Shown here one piece after another: positions 35,593 through 43,789 of a stretch of DNA of 64,000 nucleotides. Each line of letters starts with the position of its first letter. Positions within the stretch are counted from its first letter, which is position 1. The notes beneath the pieces were generated by a model. The model ran no database searches and was not told where the DNA came from. It worked only from the letters and a program-made list of their open reading frames with translations. Origin of the DNA: Paenibacillus sp. BJ-4 (GTDB lineage: Bacteria; Bacillota; Bacilli; Paenibacillales; Paenibacillaceae); the NCBI RefSeq assembly GCF_020404765.1, contig NZ_JAIVEM010000140.1, positions 1-64,000 on the forward strand. Direction: 5' to 3'. The position numbers were made by a program, and so were the translations under genes.

Positions 35593-36483
35593 ATGATGAA
35601 AAAACACTGGTTACGTTGGGCTATTATTATCCCGGTACTTATAATATTGATTTTTATTACACTTGGACCCCGGCTGTTGGTTGGGAAGCCGGATGTGGAT
35701 GCAGAGGCTGCGGTACTGATGGACATGCATACTGGGGAATTGCTGATGGATGTGAACGGCAATACGCCTATGCCCTCCGCAAATATGTCCAAGCTCATGA
35801 CTGAGCTGTTGGTGCTGGAGGATATTCGGACCGGACGGTTAGGCTGGAATGATGAGGTGCGAATTAGCCGTTACGCGAGTACGGTGGGGGGTATAAATCT
35901 ATCTCTACGGTATGGCGAAAGAATGACGGTATCCGAACTGTTCCAGAGTATGGTTGTGTATTCAGCCAATGACGCCGCTGTGGCTCTGGCAGAGCGCTCG
36001 GCAGGCAATGAAGCGGCTTTTGTGAAGCGTATGAACGAGAAAGCTGCCCAAATTGGATTATCGTCCGACAGCCGCTTTAGCAATGCGTCTGGAGCAGGGC
36101 AGAGTGAATTGGGACCGAATCATCCCGAGGATATTCGTGGAGAAACGAAAATGACAGCAAGCGACACGGCAAAGCTGGCTTCTTATCTGATTGCGTCACA
36201 TCCGGAGATTCTAAGAACGTCCAGTCGTACGCAAATGGAGTTAAAGGATAAGGGACTCTACATTAGTAATACGAACTGGATGCTGCCTTCCCTGGCTGGA
36301 CCGTACTCTTACGCCGGAACGGATGGCCTGAAAGCCGGATATACGAGTGATGCCGGATATTGCTTCACGGGTACCGCTGAACAGCATGGTAGACGGTTAA
36401 TTGCTGTGGTACTCGGTGCGCCGAGCAAGGAAGAGCGATTTAAGCAGACGCGGAAGCTGTTCGATTATGGTTTTTCACTGTGA
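35593..36483 (+). CDS. D-Ala-D-Ala carboxypeptidase-like protein with altered active site
   Basis: About 296 aa, peptidase S11 (DacA/DacF) fold with an N-terminal membrane anchor (about 7-28). The usual SxxK reads NMSK: Asn (about residue 64) replaces the nucleophilic Ser, Lys67 is kept, the SAN motif is kept (124-126), and KTG reads KAG (about 247). The open frame is otherwise intact and there is no C-terminal PBP5 domain. It may be a catalytically dead, peptidoglycan-binding or regulatory homologue; that is inference. GGGGG stands seven to eight bases before the ATG. Confidence 0.85.
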   Translation: MMKKHWLRWAIIIPVLIILIFITLGPRLLVGKPDVDAEAAVLMDMHTGELLMDVNGNTPMPSANMSKLMTELLVLEDIRTGRLGWNDEVRISRYASTVGGINLSLRYGERMTVSELFQSMVVYSANDAAVALAERSAGNEAAFVKRMNEKAAQIGLSSDSRFSNASGAGQSELGPNHPEDIRGETKMTASDTAKLASYLIASHPEILRTSSRTQMELKDKGLYISNTNWMLPSLAGPYSYAGTDGLKAGYTSDAGYCFTGTAEQHGRRLIAVVLGAPSKEERFKQTRKLFDYGFSL

Positions 36484-36554
36484 AACTGTCGCTGCACTAA
36501 GGCAAGGAACGAATCTGAAAGCTACATAGGAAACAGACAATAAATATGAATTTG

Positions 36555-36584
36555 AGGCTTTGACCGTGAGGGCGAAGCCTTTTT
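36555..36584 (+). terminator. Terminator after the carboxypeptidase-like gene
   Basis: AGGCTT/AAGCCT stem with a 14-base loop, then TTTT. Confidence 0.6.
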
Positions 36585-36734
36585 GCTATGAATTTGAAGG
36601 GTTTGTGCCATGGCACTTTTGACAACAAGGCAGCAGACCTTTTATGCTTTGAGGGGAAGTTTCCGCTTCATAAGGGATTTATTCGGTTTAATGAAGAGAT
36701 GGGATTTGTGCAGGAAAGAAGGAAGGAACCTGTT

Positions 36735-37793
36735 ATGGAGAGAAGACATAAGAGAAGGACCAGCGGCAAGTCTCAAAAGAAAAAAAGGTTTACCGCCCTA
36801 TATATTTCATGTATTGTTTTATTTCTGATCGCAGCGGGCGGATATCTGTTCCGCAAACAGCTAACACTGGTGGCTTTTGACTGGTTTGTATCTCCGACGT
36901 TGGAAAGAAAATTGGAAAATTCCTATCAGCCGCGTCAGTCTGGAGAACAGAAGCAACAAGAAACAGTAGCTTACCAAAAAGAGCCGTTTTCAATGCTGCT
37001 GCTAGGCACTGATCAAAGGCCAAACGAAAAGGCGCGTGGTCGCTCGGATACGGTTATTTACGCGGCGGTGCGGCCTGCGGAATCGCGTGTGCTTTTGATT
37101 TCCATCCCAAGGGATATGTATGTACAGATTGCCGGACATGATCCGAATCGTGATGGTGAGGATGATTTTGATAAATTAGGGCATGCTTATGCGTTCGGAG
37201 GCGAGGATATGTCCATGGCTACGGTAGAGAAGCTGCTGGAGCATAAGGCCGATTATTACGCTACGATTAATTTTCAGGGTATTCAGGATGCCGTGGATGC
37301 CGTGGGCGGGGTTGTACTTCCCATCGACAAGCCGATTGAAAACAAAGATCCGCTGCATATCAAGTTTCGTATTGAGGCGGGCAAGCCGCTTTATAATGGT
37401 GAAGAAGCCATGTATTATGTTAGATATCGGGAAGATAGCGACTTCAACCGTACAAAACGGCAGCAAATTTTTCTGAACGCTATGGCGGATAAGCTACTGA
37501 ATATCAACGGAATTTCCAAAATTCCGGAGCTGCTCGATATTATGGGAGCCAATTTCAAGACCGATATGGAGCCTGCTTTTATCACAGGGCTTGGCAAGCA
37601 GGCTATTACGCAGAGTGAACCACAAATCTCAAGTTTTACGATTACGGGGGAAGGGTTCAAGAAGAAGGGCGTGTATTACGATCGGGCCAATGAACAAGAA
37701 CTGGAATATGCCAGACTTATGATTGCGAATTGGCTGGATCCCGGTACAACTCCGCACACGCTGAAGCTTCCCGACAAGCAGGACATTCAGTGA
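36735..37793 (+). CDS. LytR-CpsA-Psr family protein
   Basis: About 352 aa. It has a short basic cytoplasmic start (MERRHKRRTSGKSQKKK), one membrane segment (about 18-38), then the LCP domain outside: MLLLGTDQRPN, GRSDTVIYAAVRP, LLISIPRDMYV, and YVRYREDSDFNRTKRQQIFL. Relatives transfer teichoic acids or other glycopolymers from lipid carrier to peptidoglycan. I start at the ATG at 36735 (AAGGA at seven bases); the frame is open upstream to 36588 without a good ribosome site. Confidence 0.9.
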   Translation: MERRHKRRTSGKSQKKKRFTALYISCIVLFLIAAGGYLFRKQLTLVAFDWFVSPTLERKLENSYQPRQSGEQKQQETVAYQKEPFSMLLLGTDQRPNEKARGRSDTVIYAAVRPAESRVLLISIPRDMYVQIAGHDPNRDGEDDFDKLGHAYAFGGEDMSMATVEKLLEHKADYYATINFQGIQDAVDAVGGVVLPIDKPIENKDPLHIKFRIEAGKPLYNGEEAMYYVRYREDSDFNRTKRQQIFLNAMADKLLNINGISKIPELLDIMGANFKTDMEPAFITGLGKQAITQSEPQISSFTITGEGFKKKGVYYDRANEQELEYARLMIANWLDPGTTPHTLKLPDKQDIQ

Positions 37794-37837
37794 GTAATCA
37801 ATTGATTTACATTTGATTTTGAGGGGGATTCGTTCTC

Positions 37838-38266
37838 ATGAATATCGCTTTTTTCTTGCTTCCCAAACAGGAAGTCGCTTGTGTAACGGCGGATGCTACG
37901 TTGCGGCAAACGTTGGAGCGGATGGAATATCACCGTTTCACAGCGGTTCCCATTTTGGATAAGGAAGGTAGATATACGGGTACAGTTACAGAAGGTGATC
38001 TGTTATGGCATATGAAAGAGTCTGAGGGGAAAATCACCTTTGAAAACGCTTCTAAGTTTATGCTCAAGGATGTTCCGTTACGGGTTTCGATGAAGCCGGT
38101 GTCCATTGATGCGAATATGGAGGATTTAATTAATTTGGCTAAAGTACAGAACTTTGTACCCGTTGTAGATGATATGGACCGGTTTATCGGTATCGTGCGC
38201 CGCAGCCAGATTATAGAGTATTGTGAAAAGTTTGTGTCCAGAGAATCGTTTAATACTTCTTCTTAA
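37838..38266 (+). CDS. Tandem CBS-domain protein
   Basis: 142 aa made of two CBS motifs (FTAVPILDKEGRYTGTVTEGDLL and FVPVVDDMDRFIGIVRRSQII). CBS pairs usually sense adenine nucleotides, and some bind cyclic di-AMP. The nearby c-di-AMP phosphodiesterase gene makes that ligand worth considering, but nothing in the sequence proves it. AGGGGG precedes the ATG. Confidence 0.85.
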   Translation: MNIAFFLLPKQEVACVTADATLRQTLERMEYHRFTAVPILDKEGRYTGTVTEGDLLWHMKESEGKITFENASKFMLKDVPLRVSMKPVSIDANMEDLINLAKVQNFVPVVDDMDRFIGIVRRSQIIEYCEKFVSRESFNTSS

Positions 38267-38286
38267 AATAAGCTCATAGCTGCTTT

Positions 38287-38325
38287 GAAAATAACGATTT
38301 ACCCTATGGGGTAACAGTTATTTTC
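38287..38325. repeat. Long hairpin after the CBS gene
   Basis: GAAAATAAC/GTTATTTTC outer stem with a TTACCC/GGGTAA inner stem. No T tract follows, so a terminator role is uncertain. Confidence 0.5.
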
Positions 38326-38386
38326 AGAATAGGATATGCTATAATGGAGAATAAAGCTTTTTCAGAGGGGTGTGACTCTTCATCAT

Positions 38387-38689
38387 ATGCCTAAAGAAAT
38401 GGATGTTGTGAAAAGGGCCAAGGTTATTGAATGGCTCAAAACAGAAGTTCTTGACCAAGTTTCCCGTCTGTTTAAAGCGATGTGGGAAGGCAGTACAGCC
38501 CGTATTGGCGATTGTCTGGCGAGCTTAATGATGAGCAGTTATATTTTGGGAAGGCGTCTTGGAGTGTCTTACCGTGAATTGGATGATCTACTCATCGACA
38601 AGCTAAGAAGACACAGAAAAGAAGGACACCAGCTGGAGGATTGGTATCAGGATATTTCTGCACTGGAAGAACATATGCGTAAGAGGTGA
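38387..38689 (+). CDS. MazG-like family protein
   Basis: About 101 aa, all-alpha: AKVIEWLKTEVLDQVSRLFKAMWEGS, then CLASLMMSSYILGRRLGVSYRELDDLLIDKLRRHR. It matches the MazG-like family found beside yybS/gdpP in Bacilli. True MazG hydrolyses nucleoside triphosphates; the catalytic Glu pattern is not complete here, so activity is uncertain. The start is ambiguous (GTG 38372, ATG 38387 or 38396). Confidence 0.75.
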   Translation: MPKEMDVVKRAKVIEWLKTEVLDQVSRLFKAMWEGSTARIGDCLASLMMSSYILGRRLGVSYRELDDLLIDKLRRHRKEGHQLEDWYQDISALEEHMRKR

Positions 38690-38694
38690 AAACG

Positions 38695-39612
38695 TTGAAA
38701 TTCCGCTTGGCAACTGCAGCATGGAGCGTCATTTATTTGCTTCTGCTGCTGACTTTATTGACACCACTGAAAATCATTACCGTATTTTTGCTAATTGTGC
38801 CTGGCGCTGTATTGTTTTCATCGCTGCATTTCAAAGGATTTCTGATTCACGTCATACCGGCGCTGCTGATTTTAGCGCTATTAGATGTGTATTCATTGCT
38901 CCCTGCGATTTATTTTCTGATTCCTGCGATACTGATGGGACGGATATATAAAAAGGGAGGGTCTTCTTTTCAGGCTTTGATGACAGGAATGGGCGTTATT
39001 TTAGCCGAGTTGTTGGTTGTACTGCTCTTCGCTACGTATTCATTCGGTTTCGATCTTTCGCAGTATCTTCGTGATCAGGCTGCGATAACGGCAAGTATTG
39101 TACAGCAGATTTTAAGTGCCAATCCGATGCTTTCGGGCGCAAATTGGACTGCAGACGATACGCAGCGACTCGGTACGATGCTTATCGGTAAAGTTCCATA
39201 TGTGCTGATCGTGACCTCTTTCGTTCTGGCTGTAATCACACACGCTTTGGTACGTCCGGCATTGAGTAGTCTTGATGTGCCGGTACGCAAAATGAAGCCA
39301 GCCCGAGAGTGGAGGCTGCCGCGCGCGCTTATCTGGTACTATCTGCTGGCGATTGTGATTGAATGGATAGCAGGTTCCTCGGATAGCAGCTGGATTCAAA
39401 TGGTTTCCATTAGTATGCTGCCGCTGATCCACGCGTGCTTTATTATCCAGACGATTGGATTTATTTATTTCTGGACGCATAGCCGTAAAATGAGCCCGGT
39501 GATTGCGCTGCTGCTGTCGCTCGTCGTACTGGTGTTCCAGCCGCTCCGCATTATAGGTATTATTGATTTGGCCTTTCCGCTGCGTGAAGCTATTACAAGA
39601 TCAAAGAAATAG
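38695..39612 (+). CDS. YybS family membrane protein (DUF2232)
   Basis: About 305 aa with roughly eight hydrophobic segments, matching DUF2232/YybS, which sits directly before gdpP in Bacillus. The TTG at 38695 lies about seven bases after AAGAGGTG; a GTG at 38686 would overlap that site. The role is unknown. Confidence 0.85.
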   Translation: MKFRLATAAWSVIYLLLLLTLLTPLKIITVFLLIVPGAVLFSSLHFKGFLIHVIPALLILALLDVYSLLPAIYFLIPAILMGRIYKKGGSSFQALMTGMGVILAELLVVLLFATYSFGFDLSQYLRDQAAITASIVQQILSANPMLSGANWTADDTQRLGTMLIGKVPYVLIVTSFVLAVITHALVRPALSSLDVPVRKMKPAREWRLPRALIWYYLLAIVIEWIAGSSDSSWIQMVSISMLPLIHACFIIQTIGFIYFWTHSRKMSPVIALLLSLVVLVFQPLRIIGIIDLAFPLREAITRSKK

Positions 39613-39623
39613 GGTGAACAGTC

Positions 39624-41612
39624 ATGCCTAAATTTCTACAAAAACGCTGGCACGGCTATCAAACTGTCTGGGCGTTTTTGCTGCTGCTGGTGCTTGTCAT
39701 ATGTATTTCCATGTACAATTGGGAACTGGGTGTGATAGGCCTGCTGCTGTCATTCTTGCTTGGCGGGCTGATGCTGAAGACGGAATTGGATTTTCGTCGG
39801 GAGTTGAATCAATATATCAGCGGTCTTTCCTTTCGAATCAAGCGGGTAGAGGGAGAAGCGATCAGCACACTGCCGTTTGGGATCATTTTATACAGTGAAA
39901 ATCGAACGGTAGAATGGCACAATCGGTTTGCCGGGGAAATGTTCGAGGAGCAGTCGCTGATAGGCGAGCCTCTACAAGACCTATTTCCTCAACTGGCGGG
40001 AGCTTTAAGTGCCAAAAAGGAAACAAAGGAGCCGACTCGCGAGCTGAAGGTGGAGTTACAGCATGATGAGCGCTACTATCAGTTTCTGATCGTGCCGGAT
40101 GAGCGACTGATATACTTGTATGAAGTAACGGAGCTGGCGGTGCTGCGCAAGCAGTATGAAAACGAGCGGCTGGCGCTCGGTATCGTCATGCTCGACAATA
40201 TGGACGAGGCCGCTCAGGGGATGGACGATCAGCAGCGCACTGCGCTTATTGCGAAGGTGACGAGCGAGATTACGTCCTGGGCGAATCATTACAATATTTA
40301 TTTGCGCCGTTTGTCATCCGAGCGTTATCTCATTATGTTGAATCACAAAGCGCTTCAAGAGCTGGAGCAGAGCCGATTCGTCATTCTGGATACGGTGAGG
40401 GAAATGACAGCGGATTTGAAAGTCCCCATGACACTGAGCATCGGTTTGTCCTTTGGTGCGGAGAGCATCAAGGAGCTGGGCGAGCTGGCTCAGTCCAGTC
40501 TGGACATGGCGCTCGGACGTGGGGGCGATCAGGCAGCAGTGAAAGCCGGACAGCGCCTGTCCTTTTACGGAGGCAAGTCCAACGCTGTCGAGAAGCGTAC
40601 AAGGGTGCGCGCCCGAGTCATTGCCCACGCGTTGCGTGATCTAATGCAGGAGAGCGATCGCGTGCTGATCATGGGGCACAAAATACCGGACATGGATGCA
40701 TTGGGAGCGGCCATCGGCGTGTGGAAGGCCGCAGCGCTCTACAATGTTGAAGCGCATATCGTGCTGGATAAATCCAATCCGTCCATCGACCGAATGATGG
40801 AGCAGGTTAACAAGGACGAGAAGTTGTCGCAGGCACTGATGACGCCGGAGCAGTCGCTTCAGGCCATGACCGAGCATAGCCTGCTGGTCGTGGTGGATAC
40901 GCACAAGGCCTCGATGACGATTGAGCCACGTCTCGTGCAGACGGCAAGCAGGGTGGTCGTGGTAGATCACCACCGTCGAGGCGAGGAATTTATTAACGAT
41001 TCGGTTCTGATCTATTTGGAGCCGTATGCGTCGTCGGCCTGTGAGCTGGTGACTGAGCTGCTGCAATATATCCATGAGAAGGTCCAATTGACACCGCTGG
41101 AGGCGACATCGCTGCTGGCCGGGATTACGGTAGATACCAAGCATTTTTCCCTCCATACAGGCTCACGTACGTTTGAGGCGGCCGGTTTTTTGCGGCGGAG
41201 CGGGGCAGATACAGTCATGATCCAGCGCATGTTAAAAGAGGACCTGGATGAATATATTGCTAAGGCGGAAATTATTAAGCATGCTAAAATGATATATGGG
41301 CACATCGCGCTTGCGGTGACAGAGCCCGGACAAAAAATTCCGCAGCTTCTGATTGCTCAGGTGGCGGATTCATTACTCAATATGACGGATGTACTGGCCT
41401 CTTTTGTGGTCAGTGAACGTCCTGACGGCCTGGTGGGGATCAGCGCCCGTTCGCTCGGGCGCATGAACGTACAGGTCGTCATGGAACGGCTAGGCGGCGG
41501 AGGACATCTGACGAATGCAGCAGTCCAATTGGATTGCTCGGTAGAGGAAGCCAAACGCAGAGTGGTCGACGTGCTGGCCGAAATTGATGGGGAAGAGGGG
41601 TTATTTGAATGA
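39624..41612 (+). CDS. gdpP: Cyclic-di-AMP phosphodiesterase GdpP (YybT)
   Basis: 662 aa. It has two N-terminal membrane segments (about 14-55), a degenerate PAS domain, a modified GGDEF domain (RRLSSERYLIMLN) and a catalytic DHH-DHHA1 region: GHKIPDMDALGAA, VVDTHKAS, VVVDHHRRG and the C-terminal GGGGHLTNAA. It degrades c-di-AMP, which controls potassium and cell-wall balance. Its stop overlaps the rplI start by four bases. Confidence 0.96.
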   Translation: MPKFLQKRWHGYQTVWAFLLLLVLVICISMYNWELGVIGLLLSFLLGGLMLKTELDFRRELNQYISGLSFRIKRVEGEAISTLPFGIILYSENRTVEWHNRFAGEMFEEQSLIGEPLQDLFPQLAGALSAKKETKEPTRELKVELQHDERYYQFLIVPDERLIYLYEVTELAVLRKQYENERLALGIVMLDNMDEAAQGMDDQQRTALIAKVTSEITSWANHYNIYLRRLSSERYLIMLNHKALQELEQSRFVILDTVREMTADLKVPMTLSIGLSFGAESIKELGELAQSSLDMALGRGGDQAAVKAGQRLSFYGGKSNAVEKRTRVRARVIAHALRDLMQESDRVLIMGHKIPDMDALGAAIGVWKAAALYNVEAHIVLDKSNPSIDRMMEQVNKDEKLSQALMTPEQSLQAMTEHSLLVVVDTHKASMTIEPRLVQTASRVVVVDHHRRGEEFINDSVLIYLEPYASSACELVTELLQYIHEKVQLTPLEATSLLAGITVDTKHFSLHTGSRTFEAAGFLRRSGADTVMIQRMLKEDLDEYIAKAEIIKHAKMIYGHIALAVTEPGQKIPQLLIAQVADSLLNMTDVLASFVVSERPDGLVGISARSLGRMNVQVVMERLGGGGHLTNAAVQLDCSVEEAKRRVVDVLAEIDGEEGLFE

Positions 41613-42052
41613 AAGTGATATTCATTAAAGATATGAAGGGCCAAGGCAAGAAAGGGCAGGTTAAGGAAGTGTCCGACGGTTATGCAGCGAATTTTCTGCT
41701 GCCGCGGGGTATTGCCCGTCCAGCAACGGAAGGAAATATGAAGACGCTGGAGAATCAGAACGCTGCTGAGGAAAAACGTAAGCAAGAGGAAAAGGAAGAG
41801 GCGCAAGTACTCGGCAAAAAGCTGGAAGAGACAACGATTCAGCTCAAAGCGAAGGCTGGAGAAGGTGGACGGCTGTTCGGTGCGATTACAAGCAAGCAAA
41901 TCGCAGAGGCTGTTTCTAAAACTGGAATCAAGCTGGATAAACGCAAAATCGAGCTGGAAGAACCGATTCGTACGTTGGGCGTGACTCAAATGACCGTCAA
42001 GCTTCATCCTGAGGTCAAAGCTACGCTGAAGGTCCAGGTGACTGAAGAATAA
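41609..42052 (+). CDS. rplI: 50S ribosomal protein L9
   Basis: 147 aa: the N-terminal MKVIFIKDMKGQGKKGQVKEV domain and the NFLLPRGIARPA signature, then a long helix and C-terminal domain (GRLFGAITSKQIAEAV). It binds 23S rRNA near the L1 stalk. It lies between gdpP (overlap) and dnaB (two bases), as in B. subtilis. Confidence 0.97.
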   Translation: MKVIFIKDMKGQGKKGQVKEVSDGYAANFLLPRGIARPATEGNMKTLENQNAAEEKRKQEEKEEAQVLGKKLEETTIQLKAKAGEGGRLFGAITSKQIAEAVSKTGIKLDKRKIELEEPIRTLGVTQMTVKLHPEVKATLKVQVTEE

Positions 42053-42054
42053 TT

Positions 42055-43413
42055 ATGGGCGGCGAATTTTTTGATCGGATTCCTCCTCAAAATCTGGAGG
42101 CTGAACAGGCGGTTATCGGGTCCATTTTGCTCCAGTCCGAAGCACTGATTACCGCGATGGAGCGGGTGCAGACCGAGGATTTTTACGATAAGGCTCATCA
42201 GATGATTTACGAAGCAATGATTGAGCTGGGTGAATCCGGGCAGCCGATTGACTTGGTTACGCTGACCTCGAAGATTCAGGACAAAGGTCAGCTGGAGGAT
42301 ATCGGCGGAGTCAGTTATCTGGCCAAGCTGGCTCACGGAGTGCCAACAGCGGCTAACGTGGATTACTATGCCCAGATTATTGAAGAAAAGGCGATGCTTC
42401 GTCGCCTGATTCGCACAGCTACGCAAATTGTGAGTGAAGGCTACAGCAACGGCGAGGATGTCGCCGGTATGCTGAGCGATGCCGAGCGCAAGATCATGGA
42501 AATATCCAACGGGCGCTCAGGCAGTGGTTTTATCGCCATCCGCGATGTCGTGATGGAAGTGTTCGACCGTGTCGAAATGCTGCATCAGAACAAGGGCAAT
42601 ACAACCGGAATTCCATCCGGATTTGTTGACCTGGACAAGATGACGGCGGGTTTCCAGCGCAATGACTTGATCATTGTGGCTGCCCGTCCATCCGTGGGTA
42701 AAACGGCGTTCGCCCTGAATATTGCACAAAACGTTGCAGTGCGGGCGAAAGAGACGGTAGCCATCTTTAGTCTGGAGATGTCGGCAGCCCAGCTCGTGCA
42801 GCGGATGATCTGTGCCGAGGCTAATTTGGACGCGAACGTCATGCGGACAGGTGAATTTAAAGGCGACGAAGATTGGGCCAAGCTGACGATGGGGATTGCA
42901 GCCTTGTCTGAGGCAGAAATCTATATCGACGATACGCCTGGTGTCACTGTCGCTGATATCCGTGCCAAGTGCCGCCGTCTCAAGACGGAAAAGGGACTGG
43001 GCATGATCGTGATCGACTACTTGCAGCTTATTCACGGACGCGGCAAAGCAGGCGAGAATCGGCAGCAGGAGGTATCCGAAATTTCACGGACATTGAAGCA
43101 AATTGCCCGTGAGCTTGAAGTGCCTGTTATTGCCCTTTCCCAGCTGAGCCGGGGTGTGGAGCAGCGTCAAGACAAGCGACCGATGATGAGTGACTTGCGG
43201 GAATCGGGTTCTATCGAGCAGGATGCGGACATCGTCGCGTTTCTGTACCGGGACGATTACTATAATCAGGAAACGGAAAAGAAAAATATTATTGAGATTA
43301 TCATAGCCAAGCAACGTAACGGCCCGGTCGGAACGGTAGAGCTGGTGTTTCTCAAAAACTATAATAAATTCGCCAATTACGAGCGTGCGCATTCGGATGC
43401 GTTCGCCGGCTAA
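42055..43413 (+). CDS. dnaB: Replicative DNA helicase DnaB (DnaC of B. subtilis)
   Basis: 452 aa. The N-terminal DnaB domain starts RIPPQNLEAEQAVIGS, followed by the RecA-like domain with Walker A ARPSVGKTAF, FSLEMSAAQLVQRM, the Walker B region IVIDYLQLI and ALSQLSRGVEQR. It unwinds DNA at the fork as a hexamer. Gene spacing suggests translation coupled to rplI. Confidence 0.97.
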   Translation: MGGEFFDRIPPQNLEAEQAVIGSILLQSEALITAMERVQTEDFYDKAHQMIYEAMIELGESGQPIDLVTLTSKIQDKGQLEDIGGVSYLAKLAHGVPTAANVDYYAQIIEEKAMLRRLIRTATQIVSEGYSNGEDVAGMLSDAERKIMEISNGRSGSGFIAIRDVVMEVFDRVEMLHQNKGNTTGIPSGFVDLDKMTAGFQRNDLIIVAARPSVGKTAFALNIAQNVAVRAKETVAIFSLEMSAAQLVQRMICAEANLDANVMRTGEFKGDEDWAKLTMGIAALSEAEIYIDDTPGVTVADIRAKCRRLKTEKGLGMIVIDYLQLIHGRGKAGENRQQEVSEISRTLKQIARELEVPVIALSQLSRGVEQRQDKRPMMSDLRESGSIEQDADIVAFLYRDDYYNQETEKKNIIEIIIAKQRNGPVGTVELVFLKNYNKFANYERAHSDAFAG

Positions 43414-43436
43414 CGTATTCATATTATTAGTATAAG

Positions 43437-43478
43437 GCTCTTTCGACTCGTGTTTCACGATGTCGAAAGAGCTTTTTT
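43437..43478 (+). terminator. Terminator after dnaB
   Basis: Perfect 11-pair stem GCTCTTTCGAC/GTCGAAAGAGC, then six Ts. Confidence 0.95.
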
Positions 43479-43518
43479 ATAGACTGTTTATATGTTTTCA
43501 TATAGGATTGAAACTCCC

Positions 43519-43562
43519 AATTACGAACAATACTATTTCCATGTGATATATTGTTCGTTTTT
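43519..43562. promoter_or_regulatory. PurR operator (inverted PurBox pair)
   Basis: AATTACGAACAAT (43519-43531) and its inverted partner ATTGTTCGTTTTT (43550-43562), each one base from the PurBox consensus, are separated by 18 bases. PurR represses purA this way in B. subtilis. Confidence 0.85.
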
Positions 43563-43565
43563 TAT

Positions 43566-43594
43566 TTGACTTTGAAAAATGGTACTGGTACACT
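43566..43594 (+). promoter_or_regulatory. purA promoter
   Basis: TTGACT (43566-43571), a 17-base spacer and TACACT (43589-43594), directly after the PurBoxes, so bound PurR would block it. Confidence 0.7.
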
Positions 43595-43600
43595 TATAGT

Positions 43601-43789
43601 GCTGCTTCAACGCAGTGGGGAGATCATTACGCCCGGGGCATTCCGACCTGTGGAATGTCTGCGACGGACGTTTTTTCCTGCTGTCCGAGAACGCTCCATA
43701 CCTGGCTGCTGAGGCAATTAGAGCCAGATATGCGTAGTGTGTCAGCTCAAAATCAGAGTGTCTGTGGGCACTCCACGGAGGAATGAAAC
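43601..43789 (+). promoter_or_regulatory. Structured leader of purA, function unknown
   Basis: About 190 transcribed bases before purA. Visible stems include GGCATTCC/GGAATGTC (about 43637-43660), CGGAC/GTCCG flanking a run of six Ts, and GTGG/CCAC next to the ribosome site. I match it to no known riboswitch class. Confidence 0.4.

Noticed and set aside
43449..43464. TGTTTCAC half-site resembling parS
   Set aside because: Only the left half matches; it is the loop of the dnaB terminator.
43601..43789. Purine riboswitch or T-box upstream of purA
   Set aside because: No purine aptamer core and no T-box AGGGTGGNACCGCG motif could be found, so only an unclassified leader is reported.
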